A DNA stretch of 30,769 nt from Larix sibirica (lineage: Eukaryota; Streptophyta; Pinopsida; Pinales; Pinaceae). Location: positions 55,327 to 86,095 of the forward strand of contig NWUY0300005090.1 of assembly GCA_004151065.3 (NCBI GenBank). Reading direction: 5' to 3'. Made by a program: the position numbers and the translations under genes. This document shows, one piece after another, positions 11,691-22,277 of this stretch. The notes under the pieces were generated by a model that saw only the letters and a list, made by a program, of their open reading frames with translations, ran no database searches and had not been told where the DNA came from. Each line of letters starts with the position of its first letter. Position 1 is the stretch's first letter.

Positions 11691-11873
11691 GGAGTCGTTC
11701 AAGAACCAGATCAAAGTTTTAATTTTTTGGACTCCTTCAAGAACCAGATCAAAGAAAATGTATTTGTAGAAAATACCCAACAAAATCATTCCACGTTTTA
11801 ATTTTTTGGATTCCTTCAAGAACCAGATCAAAGAATATGTATTTGTAGAAAATACCCAACAAAATCATTCCAC
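11691..11873. repeat. 79-bp tandem repeat, two copies plus a partial
   Basis: Units start at 11716 and 11795; each begins gttttaattttttgga and ends caaaatcattccac. A partial unit (ggagtcgttcaagaaccaga) precedes them at about 11691. The duplicate copy near 21.1 kb has only one unit, so the amplification happened in this copy or was lost in the other. Confidence 0.8.
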
Positions 11874-12439
11874 CAAATTCATAGAGCAAACTGAAATCAT
11901 AACCAAAAACAAATTAGAAAAGAAACTTACCACACCCTATACCAGGAGAATAGTTAAGATTGTTTATCTTTTCCCCTGTAGGGATGCAGCATAACAAATA
12001 AAGAAAAAAACATAAAAGGGTCGGATAATGTACTGGCCTTCCCTGACTGTATGAGGGTAGTATTTCCTTCTTCTAACAGAGCGGCTTCCAATGATCCTTC
12101 CCCTTGGACACCCATCTCAAATCTGTGTTTCTTGGTGTGTTTGTGTCATCTGTTTACGGAAATATAATGGCCTTCCTTGCTATAAACAGTACTGGGAGGA
12201 TGGACGAAACCCCTGGGTCGTGTCAGTCATGGAGGGCAAGTCAATGAACATCCTTATTTGTCACCATCCAGCAGCCACATATAAATTATAAAAAGACACC
12301 ATACCTGTCGTGAAAGGCACAACTTCGATGGTCAATCTTCACCAACTATCAGTGGAAAAGCAGCCAATTGTTAAATTAACCAGTGAGACTCAGGGTGTGT
12401 GTGGGGTTAGTGGGAAGGCAAAAACCAAGCATCACAGAA

Positions 12440-12745
12440 ATCTGCCCTTTGCTGCAATGACAGTTATGAAGAAACACTGTCACATTTAACCTGTCTATAC
12501 ATTACTTCATGGTTCTGGGGAGAAATTCTCTAAAATGACAGTTACGACAGTTACGGTGAAATACTGTCACTTCTAACCCGTCCTCCATGGTTCTGGGCAG
12601 AATTTCCCTATACATTACTTCATGGGTTTGGACAGAATTTCTCTACACATTACTTCATGGTTCTGGGGAGAACTTCTCTAAAATGACAGATGAAATACTG
12701 ACACTTCTAACCTGTCCATGGTTCGGGGCAGAATCTCTCGATGTG
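12440..12745. repeat. Minisatellite of about 45-60 bp around a tacttcatggttctgggg core
   Basis: The core attacttcatggttctggggagaa and the associated block aaatactgtcacttctaacc recur several times with drift. A shorter, less amplified version is present in the duplicate piece near 27.8-27.95 kb. Confidence 0.65.
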
Positions 12746-12860
12746 ATTTGCCGGTCACCTCACGTTTTGGAACTCAGAAGGATCCATAGAACTTATCTCA
12801 TCGTAGATCATGACGGCGTGCAACGTTTGGCATTCTTTCTTTCCTTTTAACAGAGGGAAC

Positions 12861-13532
12861 CTTCAAAACTACCTAGTAAGTATGGTTGGTTATTGCACTT
12901 GAAAATAAATCTCTTGAACCGGAGACAATCCTAATTTTGGATTACGCCACAATAATTTACTGTAATAAAACGTTTAACATTGTTGAAAAGCATAGTAGTC
13001 ATCAAAGTATCAAGACCAGTAGTTAGCATATCTTAAAATAATATCAAGACCAGTAGTTGGCATATCTTCAAGTAATGACAAAAAATTTCAATGGCAATTT
13101 TTGGCATTTGGATGTGACATGGAATACTTCATTTTTCCTTTATAGTTTATGAAGCTCAACTTTACTGAGTGATTACAATGTTGTTAATTGTTATAATACA
13201 ATATTGCACTTATGATGATGGTAAAAATTTATTGGCCAATAAAAAGTTATGGGTTCAAATAAAAAAGAAATAAATGGACTATGTACATCTCTTTCTTTAT
13301 TATATGTGTATTTATTCACATTTAGGATTGTAATATGGGTTGTTATTTTATATTGGTGTTATGGGATTTTACATAATAACTATTAATACCAATATATTAA
13401 CTTGATTTTATATATATATAATTATTATTATATTTATGTGTATTTGGAGTCACTATATTAGTAGTTTTGTAAGTACAATACAACTTGATATATACCTATA
13501 TGTTTTATAATTAGTGTTTGTAACTTGGAGTG
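12861..13532. other. AT-rich spacer
   Basis: No gene seen. It contains a 33-bp direct repeat (13009-13074) and long AT stretches such as tatatatatataattattatt near 13410. Confidence 0.5.
13009..13074. repeat. 33-bp tandem repeat, two copies
   Basis: tatcaagaccagtagttagc at 13009 recurs at 13042 with one change (ttggc), each followed by atatctt. Confidence 0.8.
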
Positions 13533-13765
13533 ATTGGTAATATAGTAAATGTATGTACAAAATTTATTCTTATAAAACATAATTTGTGAACCAGTAATAA
13601 AACCAAGTGAAATGATTACAGAACAAACCTGCAAGTATTTGAGTGTTTCTATATACAACCTAATTGATATCACACAACCCTATTGAATTTTTATACAACA
13701 TAATTGAGATCTCACAACCCTATTGATTTTTTCCTCTTGAGTATAACAATACAAACAGAAGTCAA
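13533..13765. repeat. Copy 2 of the noncoding duplication, piece 1 (left of LINE B)
   Basis: Aligns with about 11472-11625 (shared: gtatgtacaaa, aacataattt, aataaaaccaagtgaaa, ctcacaacc, acaaacagaag). It stops exactly at the LINE B target site and resumes at 21061. Confidence 0.7.
13745..13765. repeat. Left target-site duplication of LINE B (21 bp)
   Basis: Begins aacaataca and ends gaagtcaa. It is identical over 21 bases to 21040-21060, which directly follows an A run. Confidence 0.9.
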
Positions 13766-13860
13766 CCAAAAGAACTAAAGGCATAGAACAGGGAGAGATC
13801 CGCGGGAGAATTTTTGGACTGCAACAAGGGTTTTTTTTTCCAGCAAGGGTTTGAAGTACA

Positions 13861-15127
13861 ATGGAGATCCCTGGAGGGGGCGGATCCCCCTCCTCTGCGC
13901 GCTGGTAGGAAATCCCAGCCTCTCGCACCTCAGTTTATACCAATGAAGCCCCCCGAGGGAGTGACCTGGACAAAGAGGGCACTAGCCATACCAATTTGGG
14001 ATCGGGGAAAACCCCAAGGCGGATGCCTTCCTAGAGCAAAAGAAATCCCATCTTTGCATATCAGATTGAAGAAAATGAGGGAATGTGTAGAGCAATGGAA
14101 AGAAATAGCTCTAATAGGGAAGTTCATTGGCATCTGGCCCAAGGAAAAAGACCTAACCAGATGGATCAAGACCACTTGGAACCCTAAAGGTCATTACGAT
14201 CTGCATCTTGGAGCCAAGGGTTTTTTTACAATTGTGTTTTTCAATCAAGAGGACAAAGATCGAGTTATGGAAGGAGGGTCATACTTCTTCTTCTCTCTCG
14301 AGCTATACCTATGCCCATGGAAGGAGAGATTTAACCCTGATAAAGAGGATCTGAACATAGCCCAACATAGCCCCAGTATGGATCAGGCTTTACTCCCTCC
14401 CCTGTGAGTACTGGGAACTAGAGATCCTGCAAGACATTGGCAATACATTGGGTAAATGTGTAAAGGCCTCTGAGCAAACTCTGCAGAGACGATACACTTC
14501 TTTTGCCCGTATCTGTGTTTACATGGATCTGGCACAAGATCTCTCGGAAGCAATTAATCTGACATGGACGACGAAGACTGGACTTAGCCATTAGACTATG
14601 AGCACCTCCCTTTTCACTATCGTAGATGTCATGGGTATGGTCATCTCAACAGAGACTGTCCACAAAACAATAAAAGTCCCACTCCCCCGCCAGCAGCTCA
14701 GGAGAAGGAAAGAAAGTCGAACGATGAGTGTTTTACACAGGTGAGTCGGAAAATATCGGGGAGGCGACAGAGCAACCAGTATCAGCACGAACAATTCAAG
14801 GCCAAAAATGCCATACACCCGAACCGCTTTGAAACCCTAAAATTTGTTGGGGAATCCTTGGGATATCTAGGGAACCAGAAGAAAGGAAAAGAACCAATCC
14901 AAGAAGTCGATAACCCCGAAGAACGCCCAGAGGCTATGGAGGACAACTCCCTCGACGAAGCAGAAGATATGGATCTGGGTGAGCTGGACCTGGACGCTAT
15001 TGAAATGAAGTGCGATAAAAAGGGAAAAGGGTATGTCTCACGAAGACAGATAGAACTATTGCAGGAGGTCATTCTCAAATCCAAGGCTAGACCATTCCTG
15101 GGAATAGAAAAGGAGCCTAAAAAATAG
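13861..15127 (+). pseudogene. LINE B ORF1: DUF4283-like domain and degraded zinc knuckle
   Basis: The likely original start is ATG at 13861 (MEIPGGGG), but that frame soon stops; the coding frame continues from about 13890 through MKPPEGVTWTKRA (ATG 13943) to 14407. It holds LIGKFIGIWPKEKDLTRWI and GFFTIVFFNQEDKDRVMEGG, typical of DUF4283. The frame then shifts to PVWIRLYSLPCEYWELEIL, shifts again before 14600, and gives a knuckle YRRCHGYGHLNRDC in which the first Cys is Tyr (codon 14618-14620), so zinc binding is probably lost. The tail is acidic (DEAEDMDLGELDLDAIE) and ends at 15127. ORF1 and ORF2 do not overlap here, unlike LINE A. Confidence 0.75.
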
Positions 15128-15274
15128 AGCAAAAGAAAACAACCAGAAGAAGGTGAGAAGCGAGGATGAAAAACGAACAGACAACAGATTGCGAAGATAG
15201 GAACCAAGCTCATTGAGTCAGGGCAGTACCCCACCATTAAGGTTGCCTTCTCAGAAGTTAACAAAAGTTAGTCA

Positions 15275-18200
15275 ATGAAGATCATCACATGGAACATTCG
15301 CAGTGTGAACCACCTGCAGGAAATAAAAAACCTGAAGAACAAAATCAGGATGGAGAAACCACATATAGTATTTGTCCAAGAAACAAAATGTGGTTTGGAT
15401 GAAATGTGGGAAATAGGAAACAAGGTGTGGAAAGTGAGTAAAACTATAGTTATTGACGCTCGAGGAGCGGCAGGAAGTGTTGCGATGCTTTGGAGATCTG
15501 ATGAAGTTAGTCTTAAGAATTTCTAGGCAACCAGGTTCACCCTCTCTGCAGATTTTTAAATCCTTGAGACAAGGAAAAAAGGGGTGCTATCAAATGTTTA
15601 TGGCCCAAACATCAACCTCCAAAAAATTGCTTTCATGGAATCCCTCTCCTAGATGGAAAACTGGGTTGGGGATAAACACTGGATCATTGGAGGGGATTTT
15701 AATATGATCACATCCTTAGAAGAAAAGAAAGGGGGTAGACAAATTCTTGGACCAACCAATGAATCTTTCAAATACTTCATCGAATCCAGTAAGCTGGATG
15801 ACCTGGAAACCGAGAACGGGTGGTTCATGTGGAATAACAAGCGAGGGGGATACCATCATGTGGCCAGTCAGCTGGATAGATTCTTAATATCCGAAGATAT
15901 CACTATGGAGGGAGATGATTTGACCACCTCTATTCTACCTTCATCAGGTTCTAATCATTGGCCAATCAGCCTCTTTTGGGATAGGACCGGGTTAAGTGGA
16001 AGGAAACCAGTCTGTTTTGAACAATTCTGGATGGAACACAATGACTTCAAATCATTGGTCCAGCAATGGTGGGAATATCTCATCCCCCCATAGAGGGACA
16101 AGAAAGTACCAATTCCAACCAAAGTTGAAAGCTTTAAAAGCCAAGATTCGTACGTGGAACAGAGAGGAATTTGGGAACATATTCCAAGAGAAAAAGCATC
16201 TAAGTGAGAAAATGGAAGCCCTCCAACATGAAGCCGTGAATAATGGTTATAGTGAAGACTTGAAGAAGCAAGAACAAATCCTCCTGGAACAACTACAAGC
16301 TAGGGAATGACAGGAGGAGATTTACTGGAGACAAAAATCCAGGAATCAATGGCTTCAAGATGGGGAAAGAAACACCACATTTTTCCATCGCTCCGTTATC
16401 CAGAATAGACAAAATTCAAGGATAAATAGAGTCAAGACAGAAGCTGGTCATTATGTGGAAACTAGAGAAGAAATGGAAACAGAACTAACTCAATATTTTG
16501 GGAACATCATGAGGGAATACCAAGCCAACCGCTCTAAGCAAATTGCCAAGATTACTCAGCTCATCCCCCACACTGTCACTGATGAACAAAATGATCTCTT
16601 GAAGAAACCAGTGAGTCTTGCAGAATTTGAAGAAGCCCTCCAACAAATGGTAGAAGGGAAGGCCCCAGGACCTGATGGTTTCACGACTAATTTTTTCTAC
16701 CACTTATGGGACATGATCAAGCAATATGTTTGGCACGTTGTAGAAGAATCCAGGAAAAACAAATGGGTGTTACGTGCTTTCAATGCCACCTTTCTTACCC
16801 TTATTCCTAAGGCTGAGGGCACAAACACACTAGGTAAATTTCATCCCATCGCTCAGTGTAATGTTATATATAAAATTATTACCAAAGTTATAGCCAACAG
16901 ACTGAAACCCATTCTCCCCCACCTGATTGCCCGAGAGCAATCTGGATTTGTGGGAGGAAGACATATATTGGATGGGGTGATTCTTATTCATGAAGTCATT
17001 CACTCCCTCAGAATCACCAAAATCCTAGGGATGCTACTAAAACTTGATATATCAAAAGCATACGATAAGCTAAGTTGGAAATATATGAGGGAGATGCCTA
17101 CAGCTTATGGCTTTGATAGGGAATGGATTGACTGGGTTATGAGTATGACCTCAACCACTTTCTTATCCATTTTGCTTAACGGTACTCCAACCAAAACCTT
17201 CAATCCATCCAAAGGCATTCACCAAGGTGATCCCCTCCCCCCCTTCCTTTTTATCTTGATGGCAGAAGGACTCAGCAGGCTAATCAAACTATGGTGAACA
17301 ATGGAGAAATGAGAGGCCTCATCATACATCCACACACAGCCAATCAAACACACCATAAATTTTTGGATGATACGATGCTCATGGGGCACGCCTCGATCCA
17401 GAGGCCAAGGCCATTAAGAAATGCCTCAAAACCTTCTCTAAGGCCTCCGGTTTAGAGATTAACAGAGAAAATTGCAAGTCTTTTTTTTCAACACTCCTAA
17501 CATCTCCCAAAGGAACATTCTCTAAATTTTAGGCTTTCAAGGGAGCTCCCTTCCTTCCAAATATATCGGCGCTCCTCTGGCTTTCGCTGTCATCAAACGA
17601 GTTTTGTGGACGGATGTTCTGGATAGAATGAGGAAAAAAATGAGCAACTGGGATCTCAGACCCCTCAATCTGCCAAGCAAACTCACTCTCATCAAAGTTG
17701 TCCTTCAAGCAATGCCTATTTATCTTTTCTCAGTTCTTGCAGCTCCAAAATTTGTGATCAAAGAAATCGAAGCCATCCAAAGGACCTTTTTATGGGGAGG
17801 CAATGCAGAGAAACGGAAATGGGATTTGGTAAGTTGGGAAAAAGTTTGCCAACCCAAACTCAATAGTGGCCTAGGACTGAGGGATCCAGTAATAAACAAT
17901 GAAGTCTTGGGAGCTAAAATCTGGTGGAGATGGGTCACCTACAACTCAGAACCATGGGATCAGTGGTGGCATGCTAAATACGCCCCTGACAGACCTAAGC
18001 AGGAACTCATTAGGTTCAACGAGGAGAAACAGGGCTCTCAAAGTCTGGAAAACTGCCTCCCAAAATAGGTGCATCATCCAAGACCATAGTTTTTGGGAAG
18101 TTTGTGATGGGACCACAGCTGATCTCTGGGAATATTCTTAGCAACAATGCCCAAAACTTACATCCTACCCCCAAACCCAAGAATGCCAGGATCACTGTAG

Positions 18201-19720
18201 AGCCCTTAATCTTACTAAGGTGGCCCAATTCTGAAAGCCTAAAGTGGAGGGTGTAACTTTCAGATAATGGAAACAACTGGATTGGTGGAAACAAAGGTGC
18301 ACCCCTGAAGGTAGTCGTCACATGGAGGAAACCCTTCAAGAAAGAATCATAAAACTCCAAAGAGGCCATGATAAACTTCGATGGGGTTACTCTACCAAAG
18401 GAAATTTCAACATCAAGGAAGCTTATGACCTATGGACAAGCAGAGAAGCAAGACCAACAGACGGTATATGGAAGAGATCTGGATATCAAATCCATGGCCA
18501 AAAGTGGCTTGTTTTGTTTGGCTTGTTATTTACCGTCGAATCCTCACCGGAGAGAACCTTCGAAAAAGAGAATAGTTGGCCCCTCTCAATGCCCTCTATG
18601 CTCCAGTGCTGAAGAACCTATGAATCATCTTCTAGATTCCTGTCAATTCTCATCCACCCTTTGGGACTGGGGAGTGGAATTGTTCAAAAGAACTAATAGG
18701 CAACAGGGGAATCCAGACCAGACTATTAAAGCTTGGGATCCCAAAGCTTTTAACAACAACATTGTGAATTCTGCTTGGATCATGTTTCCTGGATTCCTGA
18801 TATGGGAAAAATAGAAGGAACGAAACCAGAGAATCTTCTGAGAAACTAAATCCCGTACCCAAGTAATCTGGAACAAAATTGTGAATCACATTCAAGAGAC
18901 AGTCAAGATAACCCCTTGGTCAGATAAGGATTGGGAAGCCAATAATCAAGAACTAAAAATCCTGGAACAACTTGGTCTAAAACAGTCAGATTCAGGCTGG
19001 GCCTAAAAGATTCAGAAATCCCCAATGCCCACTAGCCCCAACTTCTAGTCTCCCCCCCAGCTGGTTCCATCAAACTCAACTTCGACGGAGCTTCCAAAGG
19101 AAATCCTGGTATAGCAGGCTTCGAGGGTGTCTTCTGGAATAGAGATGGCCAAATCTTGCATATTTTTCACGACCATCTAGGCCAGGACACAAACAACACG
19201 ACTGAAATTGAAGGTCTACTTCAGGGTCTAAAGACAGCAGAAAAAAAAAAGATGGGAACCACTCATAGCTTAAGGGGATTCGAAGATGGTCATCCACATG
19301 GCCAAAAAACTCCAACTAGGAAGACACCCATTGCAAGTCACAGATAGTTGGCGGTCAACTTACAGGGTGGAAGAATTGGGAACTCTCCTTCGCAACCCAC
19401 ACGCTTGGTCCTTTAGCCACATCAAGCGAGAGGGAAACAAGGTGGTCGATTGCTTGGAAAATGTTGGATTCGAATCCCCGCACAGATTACGAGAAGAACC
19501 CCTGTCACTCTTTATGGATTTGACATGGGATACACCATGTGCACAGTTGGCTAATAAAGATGAACAGGAAATGAGGCAACGATGTAACGACACCTCAGCT
19601 AGGATTGATCCCCAGGAATTCCCCCATGCGGAAGGTCTCATCGACACTTCTCAACATAATGACCTTCCACGTGACACAAGTGTGAATTGCAATAATGGAA
19701 ACCAGGACCGTTTGAATTAG
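15275..19720 (+). pseudogene. LINE B ORF2: endonuclease / reverse transcriptase / zf-RVT / RNase H, broken
   Basis: ATG at 15275 starts MKIITWNIRSVNHL, an AP-endonuclease N-terminus with an intact QETK. After a frameshift NVYGPNINL and IIGGDFNMI follow; the SDHWP motif reads SNHWP (Asp to Asn at 15953-15955). Reverse transcriptase: APGPDGFTTNFF, LKLDISKAYDKLSW, GIHQGDPLPPFLF, then after a stop at 17297 the active-site FLDD at about 17360-17371 with both Asp present. The thumb-like region (17604-18068) has LPSKLTLIKVVLQAMPIYLF. zf-RVT has QCPLCSSAEEPMNHLLDSC near 18590-18650. RNase H is at about 19070-19480: KLNFDGASKGNPG, TTEIEGLLQGL, GDSKMVI and REGNKVVDCLENVG, so all four acidic residues survive, though frames are broken between them. 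Stops lie at 15638, 16093, 16310, 17297 and elsewhere. Confidence 0.85.
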
Positions 19721-20721
19721 TTAACCAATGAAGTGGGATTTAATGAATCAGGGATGTTGGATTGTCCTCAACCATCGAACATTCATTACAGAGAATGATT
19801 GGAAAAAGTGGTAACCAAGGCAGATCAAGTGCTTCGGTACTTCAATCTGATCCAGAGTATGACGAAGTGATGATGGCAATTAAGGAAAGTCGTCATAGGT
19901 GTGCTATAAAAATGGACGCTCAGCAGCTGTGTCGATTCATGCCCAAACCTGTGTTCCCTTCTATCCTGCTGGTGATTTTCCCCTTGTGCTTGCGGGTTAT
20001 TACCCTGCCCTTCTGTTGTTTCCTCTTCTACCCTTCCGCGCTAGCTCTTCCCTCCCAGCTGCATATCATGTGCTTTCATCCCCTCTATTGATTCCTGCTC
20101 ATGAGCATGGCCCCTAAGCCGTGAAACCCCAGGAACCAAAAAACAAGGAATCGTTTCGGATGCACTCACAAGTTGAAGAAAGCCACCCGCGAGCAGTCCA
20201 AAGCCTCTCAAGCGGCCCATTTCTTCTGGAAGCGCATTCCCCACTAGATTCAAGAGGAAATTGAGGTCTTGGAGAAGGAACTATGGGAGCAGGTAACGAG
20301 CCAGAATTTAAAGAACATTCGTGATGAGGCATAGGAGTGGGTGCAGGACCCCGACACCATAGCAGGGTGACTGGAATCCTATGACCGCATAGTTTCTACT
20401 TACTAGGTGACCAAGAGCCTGCTTAACCATGTTCTGATGGAGCATGAGAATAAATCCATTGGTGATGCCGAACCTGTCCAAGCTTGGAGAGAACATCATA
20501 ATGATTGCAGGCTTATGCATAAGAAGGTGGATCTCATCACTCTAAAATTGGGGATTCCCCTGTACCCACCACTCAACCAGCCGTGGGTCGATCCTGGAAG
20601 CAGCTCAGATGATCCTGTGAGCAGCTCAGATGATCCTGTGAGCCGAGGGGTTGGTTGCAGGGATCCCAACGAGGCAGTTTCCAATCCGGTCGTGCATACT
20701 GCTAATCACCCTACTCTATAG
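19721..20721 (+). pseudogene. LINE B: decayed third reading frame downstream of RNase H
   Basis: From 20125 to 20721 one frame stays readable for about 199 codons except for four stops (TAG 20245, TAG 20332, TGA 20368, TAG 20404) and none of TAA type. The text is rich in Lys, Glu, Gln and Trp and looks helical: HKLKKATREQSKASQAAHFF, IQEEIEVLEKELWEQVTSQN, VTKSLLNHVLMEHENKSIGD, then a Pro/Ser/Asp tail with a duplicated SSDDPVS. In the same frame a segment at about 19800-19960 (SDPEYDEVMMAIKESRHRC) also looks coding-like; between them the frame is uncertain. I do not recognise a family. It may be an extra domain or ORF of this LINE lineage, or captured sequence. It lies inside the TSDs, so it travelled with the element. 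Confidence 0.5.
20599..20640 (+). repeat. 21-bp in-frame tandem repeat (SSDDPVS x2)
   Basis: Two identical 21-bp units (20599-20619, 20620-20640), each starting agcagctcagat and ending cctgtg. The length is a multiple of three and it keeps the third reading frame open, as expected if the frame was coding when it arose. Confidence 0.85.
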
Positions 20722-21039
20722 CAAGGCGAACACAATGCCTAACTGGTGCATTCTATTTCTAGCCTAGTAGTTGTTTTTCATTGTCTATCGGTTCATATGC
20801 CACTAGTTGTTTTTAGTTCTGTTAGATGTTTTTCAGTTGTAATTGGGTTAAAAGGGTAAAATTTCCAGGCATCTCTTTTTGCAACCTATTTTTTGTATGG
20901 GGCACAATATAAGTAATAGAGTAGAATATAGCAGTGGATATTCTGACCTTTTTGAGGCAATTGTAAGGGGAAGTAGTGTATACAGAACTCTCAGGCAAGA
21001 TAGTATGCCTATTATTAGGCCATTTTGAAGCTAAAAAAA
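20722..21039 (+). other. LINE B 3' UTR and poly-A tail
   Basis: No coding frame after the stop at 20719-20721. T-rich tracts (gttgtttttcattgtc, gttgtttttagttctg) lead to gaagct and a nine-A run that meets the TSD. Confidence 0.75.
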
Positions 21040-21060
21040 AACAATACAAACAGAAGTCAA
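21040..21060. repeat. Right target-site duplication of LINE B (21 bp)
   Basis: Identical to 13745-13765. The sequence beyond it (21061 onward) continues the duplicated noncoding segment interrupted at 13765. Confidence 0.9.
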
Positions 21061-22016
21061 AAATTTCTTAAATGTTGCAAAGGCCCTTAGTTTTAATATG
21101 TGGGCCTCATGGAGAACTAGAACAAAGAAGAAGTTTGTAAAAAACAACTAATAAAATCATTCCATCAAATTCACAATCATGACCAAAAATCACAATATTA
21201 TACCAAGAGAATATCTAACATTGTTTATTTTTTTCCCTGTGAGGATGCACTCATAGCCCCCACAAAACTTAGAAGGGATACCCGATAAAATCATTCCATC
21301 AAATTCACAATCATGACCAAAAACCACAATATTATACCAAGGGATATCTAACATTATTATTTTTTCCTCTATGAGGATGCACTCGTAGCCCCCCAAAAAG
21401 CATAGAAGGGATAGATAATGCACTGGCCTTCCCTGATTGTATGAGGGAAGTATTTCCCTCTTTTAATAGAGCAGCTTTCAATGACCTTAGCCTTGGACAC
21501 CCATTTGAAAGATTTGTTTTTGGGTGTGTTTGTATCATATGTTCATAAAAATACAATGAACTTTCTCAATATAAACAATGTTGGGAGTATGGATGAAAAA
21601 AAAAAATTGGGACCGACCTACACATGTGGGACACTAAATAGGGAGGAAAACTTGGCTATGAATAAGCACCTATAGTGAAAGTTTAATTGCAATATATGCT
21701 AGGTTTACATTGGTATAGGTCATTTCATATCAAAGCACTGCTAGGTGCATAATGCTTACTCAAAAGTCCACTATGTATGACTGGACTAAGACAGAATAAT
21801 ATCCTTAGTCATGTCAATCATGGAGGGCAATGCAATGAACATCCTTATTCATCACCATTCACCAATCCATATAAAAAGGAAAAAGAGATTGTTCTTATCA
21901 TGAAGCGCACAACCTCAATGGTCACCAACTATGAGTGGAAAGGCAACCCATTTTGAGTTTATCTAGCATGATCATTATGATACTTAGGGTGGGTGGGGTC
22001 ATTAAGAAGGAAAAAT
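21061..22016. repeat. Copy 2 of the noncoding duplication, piece 2 (between LINE B and LINE C)
   Basis: Aligns with about 11625-12425. Shared stretches include aaaatcattccatcaaattc, actggccttccctgattgta, tggacacccat, atggagggcaa and ggtcaccaactatgagtgga. It also contains a local tandem repeat of about 130 bp: ataaaatcattccatcaaat...gaggatgcactc occurs at about 21150-21252 and 21286-21390. No coding frame. It is written again at 24975-25930. Confidence 0.75.
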
Positions 22017-22276
22017 AATAATAAAAATTATTGTTATAACACAGCCATAAAAAGCATTTCTGTTTGAGAGGGATACACCACCTCCAGATTCTATGATGCC
22101 ACCAACTCAGGCTGGGAGGATTTGAATCAATAGATACCAGCAGATTGTACACATTTGAAGCTATTAGAACTCCCTTGGAGCTATGGCCATCCCAAACCAA
22201 ACAGTCATTCAGATTATTTATCCCAATCCCAGCAAAAGCCAAACGAGAAGCATATAGCTCCCAATCTTTATGGCAT

Positions 22277-22277
22277 N
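22277..22277. other. Single-N assembly join
   Basis: The only ambiguous base in the window. It sits exactly between the two identical 3913-bp blocks, as a placeholder between contigs would. Confidence 0.9.

Larger units (their letters stand above)
11472..12860. repeat. Copy 1 of an old noncoding tandem duplication
   Basis: This stretch aligns by eye, with many substitutions and small gaps, to three pieces further right: 13533-13765, 21061-22016 and 27762-about 28020. Shared landmarks in the same order include caataaaaccaagtgaaa, tacaaacagaag, aaaatcattccac, actggccttccctga, catggagggcaa, tgaacatccttatt and tcatggttct. It has no credible coding frame. It is the uninterrupted version of the sequence that LINE B and LINE C later split. 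Confidence 0.75.
13766..21039 (+). mobile_element. LINE B: apparently full-length L1-type retrotransposon, about 7.3 kb
   Basis: A plus-strand non-LTR element bounded by two identical 21-bp TSDs and ending in a run of nine A (21033-21041, the last two shared with the TSD). Order: short leader, ORF1 (13861-15127), a gap of about 150 bp, ORF2 with endonuclease, reverse transcriptase, zf-RVT and RNase H (15275-19720), then about 1.3 kb holding a decayed third reading frame and a 3' UTR. The perfect TSD argues for a younger insertion than LINE A, yet the coding frames have many stops and shifts, so the inserted copy may already have been defective or decayed faster than its flanks. Its 3' part from 18364 is written a second time at 22278 onward by an apparent assembly error. 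Confidence 0.9.
18364..22276. repeat. 3913-bp block, first writing (probable contig-end overlap)
   Basis: Starts ggccatgataaac and ends tttatggcat directly before the N at 22277. The same 3913 bases follow at 22278-26190 at a constant offset of 3914; wherever I compared them, and in every reading frame, they are identical. It covers the end of LINE B ORF2, the third frame, the right TSD, piece 2 of the noncoding duplicate and the first 260 bp of LINE C. Confidence 0.9.

Noticed and set aside
12091-12850. Short open frames in the noncoding duplication (for example 12091-12291 and 12587-12850)
   Set aside because: The matching positions in the second copy are not open in the same frame, and the second frame is built from a minisatellite.
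14782-15264. A 160-codon minus-strand frame opposite LINE B ORF1
   Set aside because: It is the antisense of the acidic ORF1 tail; its Ser/Phe-rich text is what that tail gives in reverse.
19762-20091. A membrane protein gene (hydrophobic 109-codon frame)
   Set aside because: It has no ATG start at 19762 and the hydrophobic part overlaps an alternative Pro/Ala-rich frame; it lies inside LINE B.
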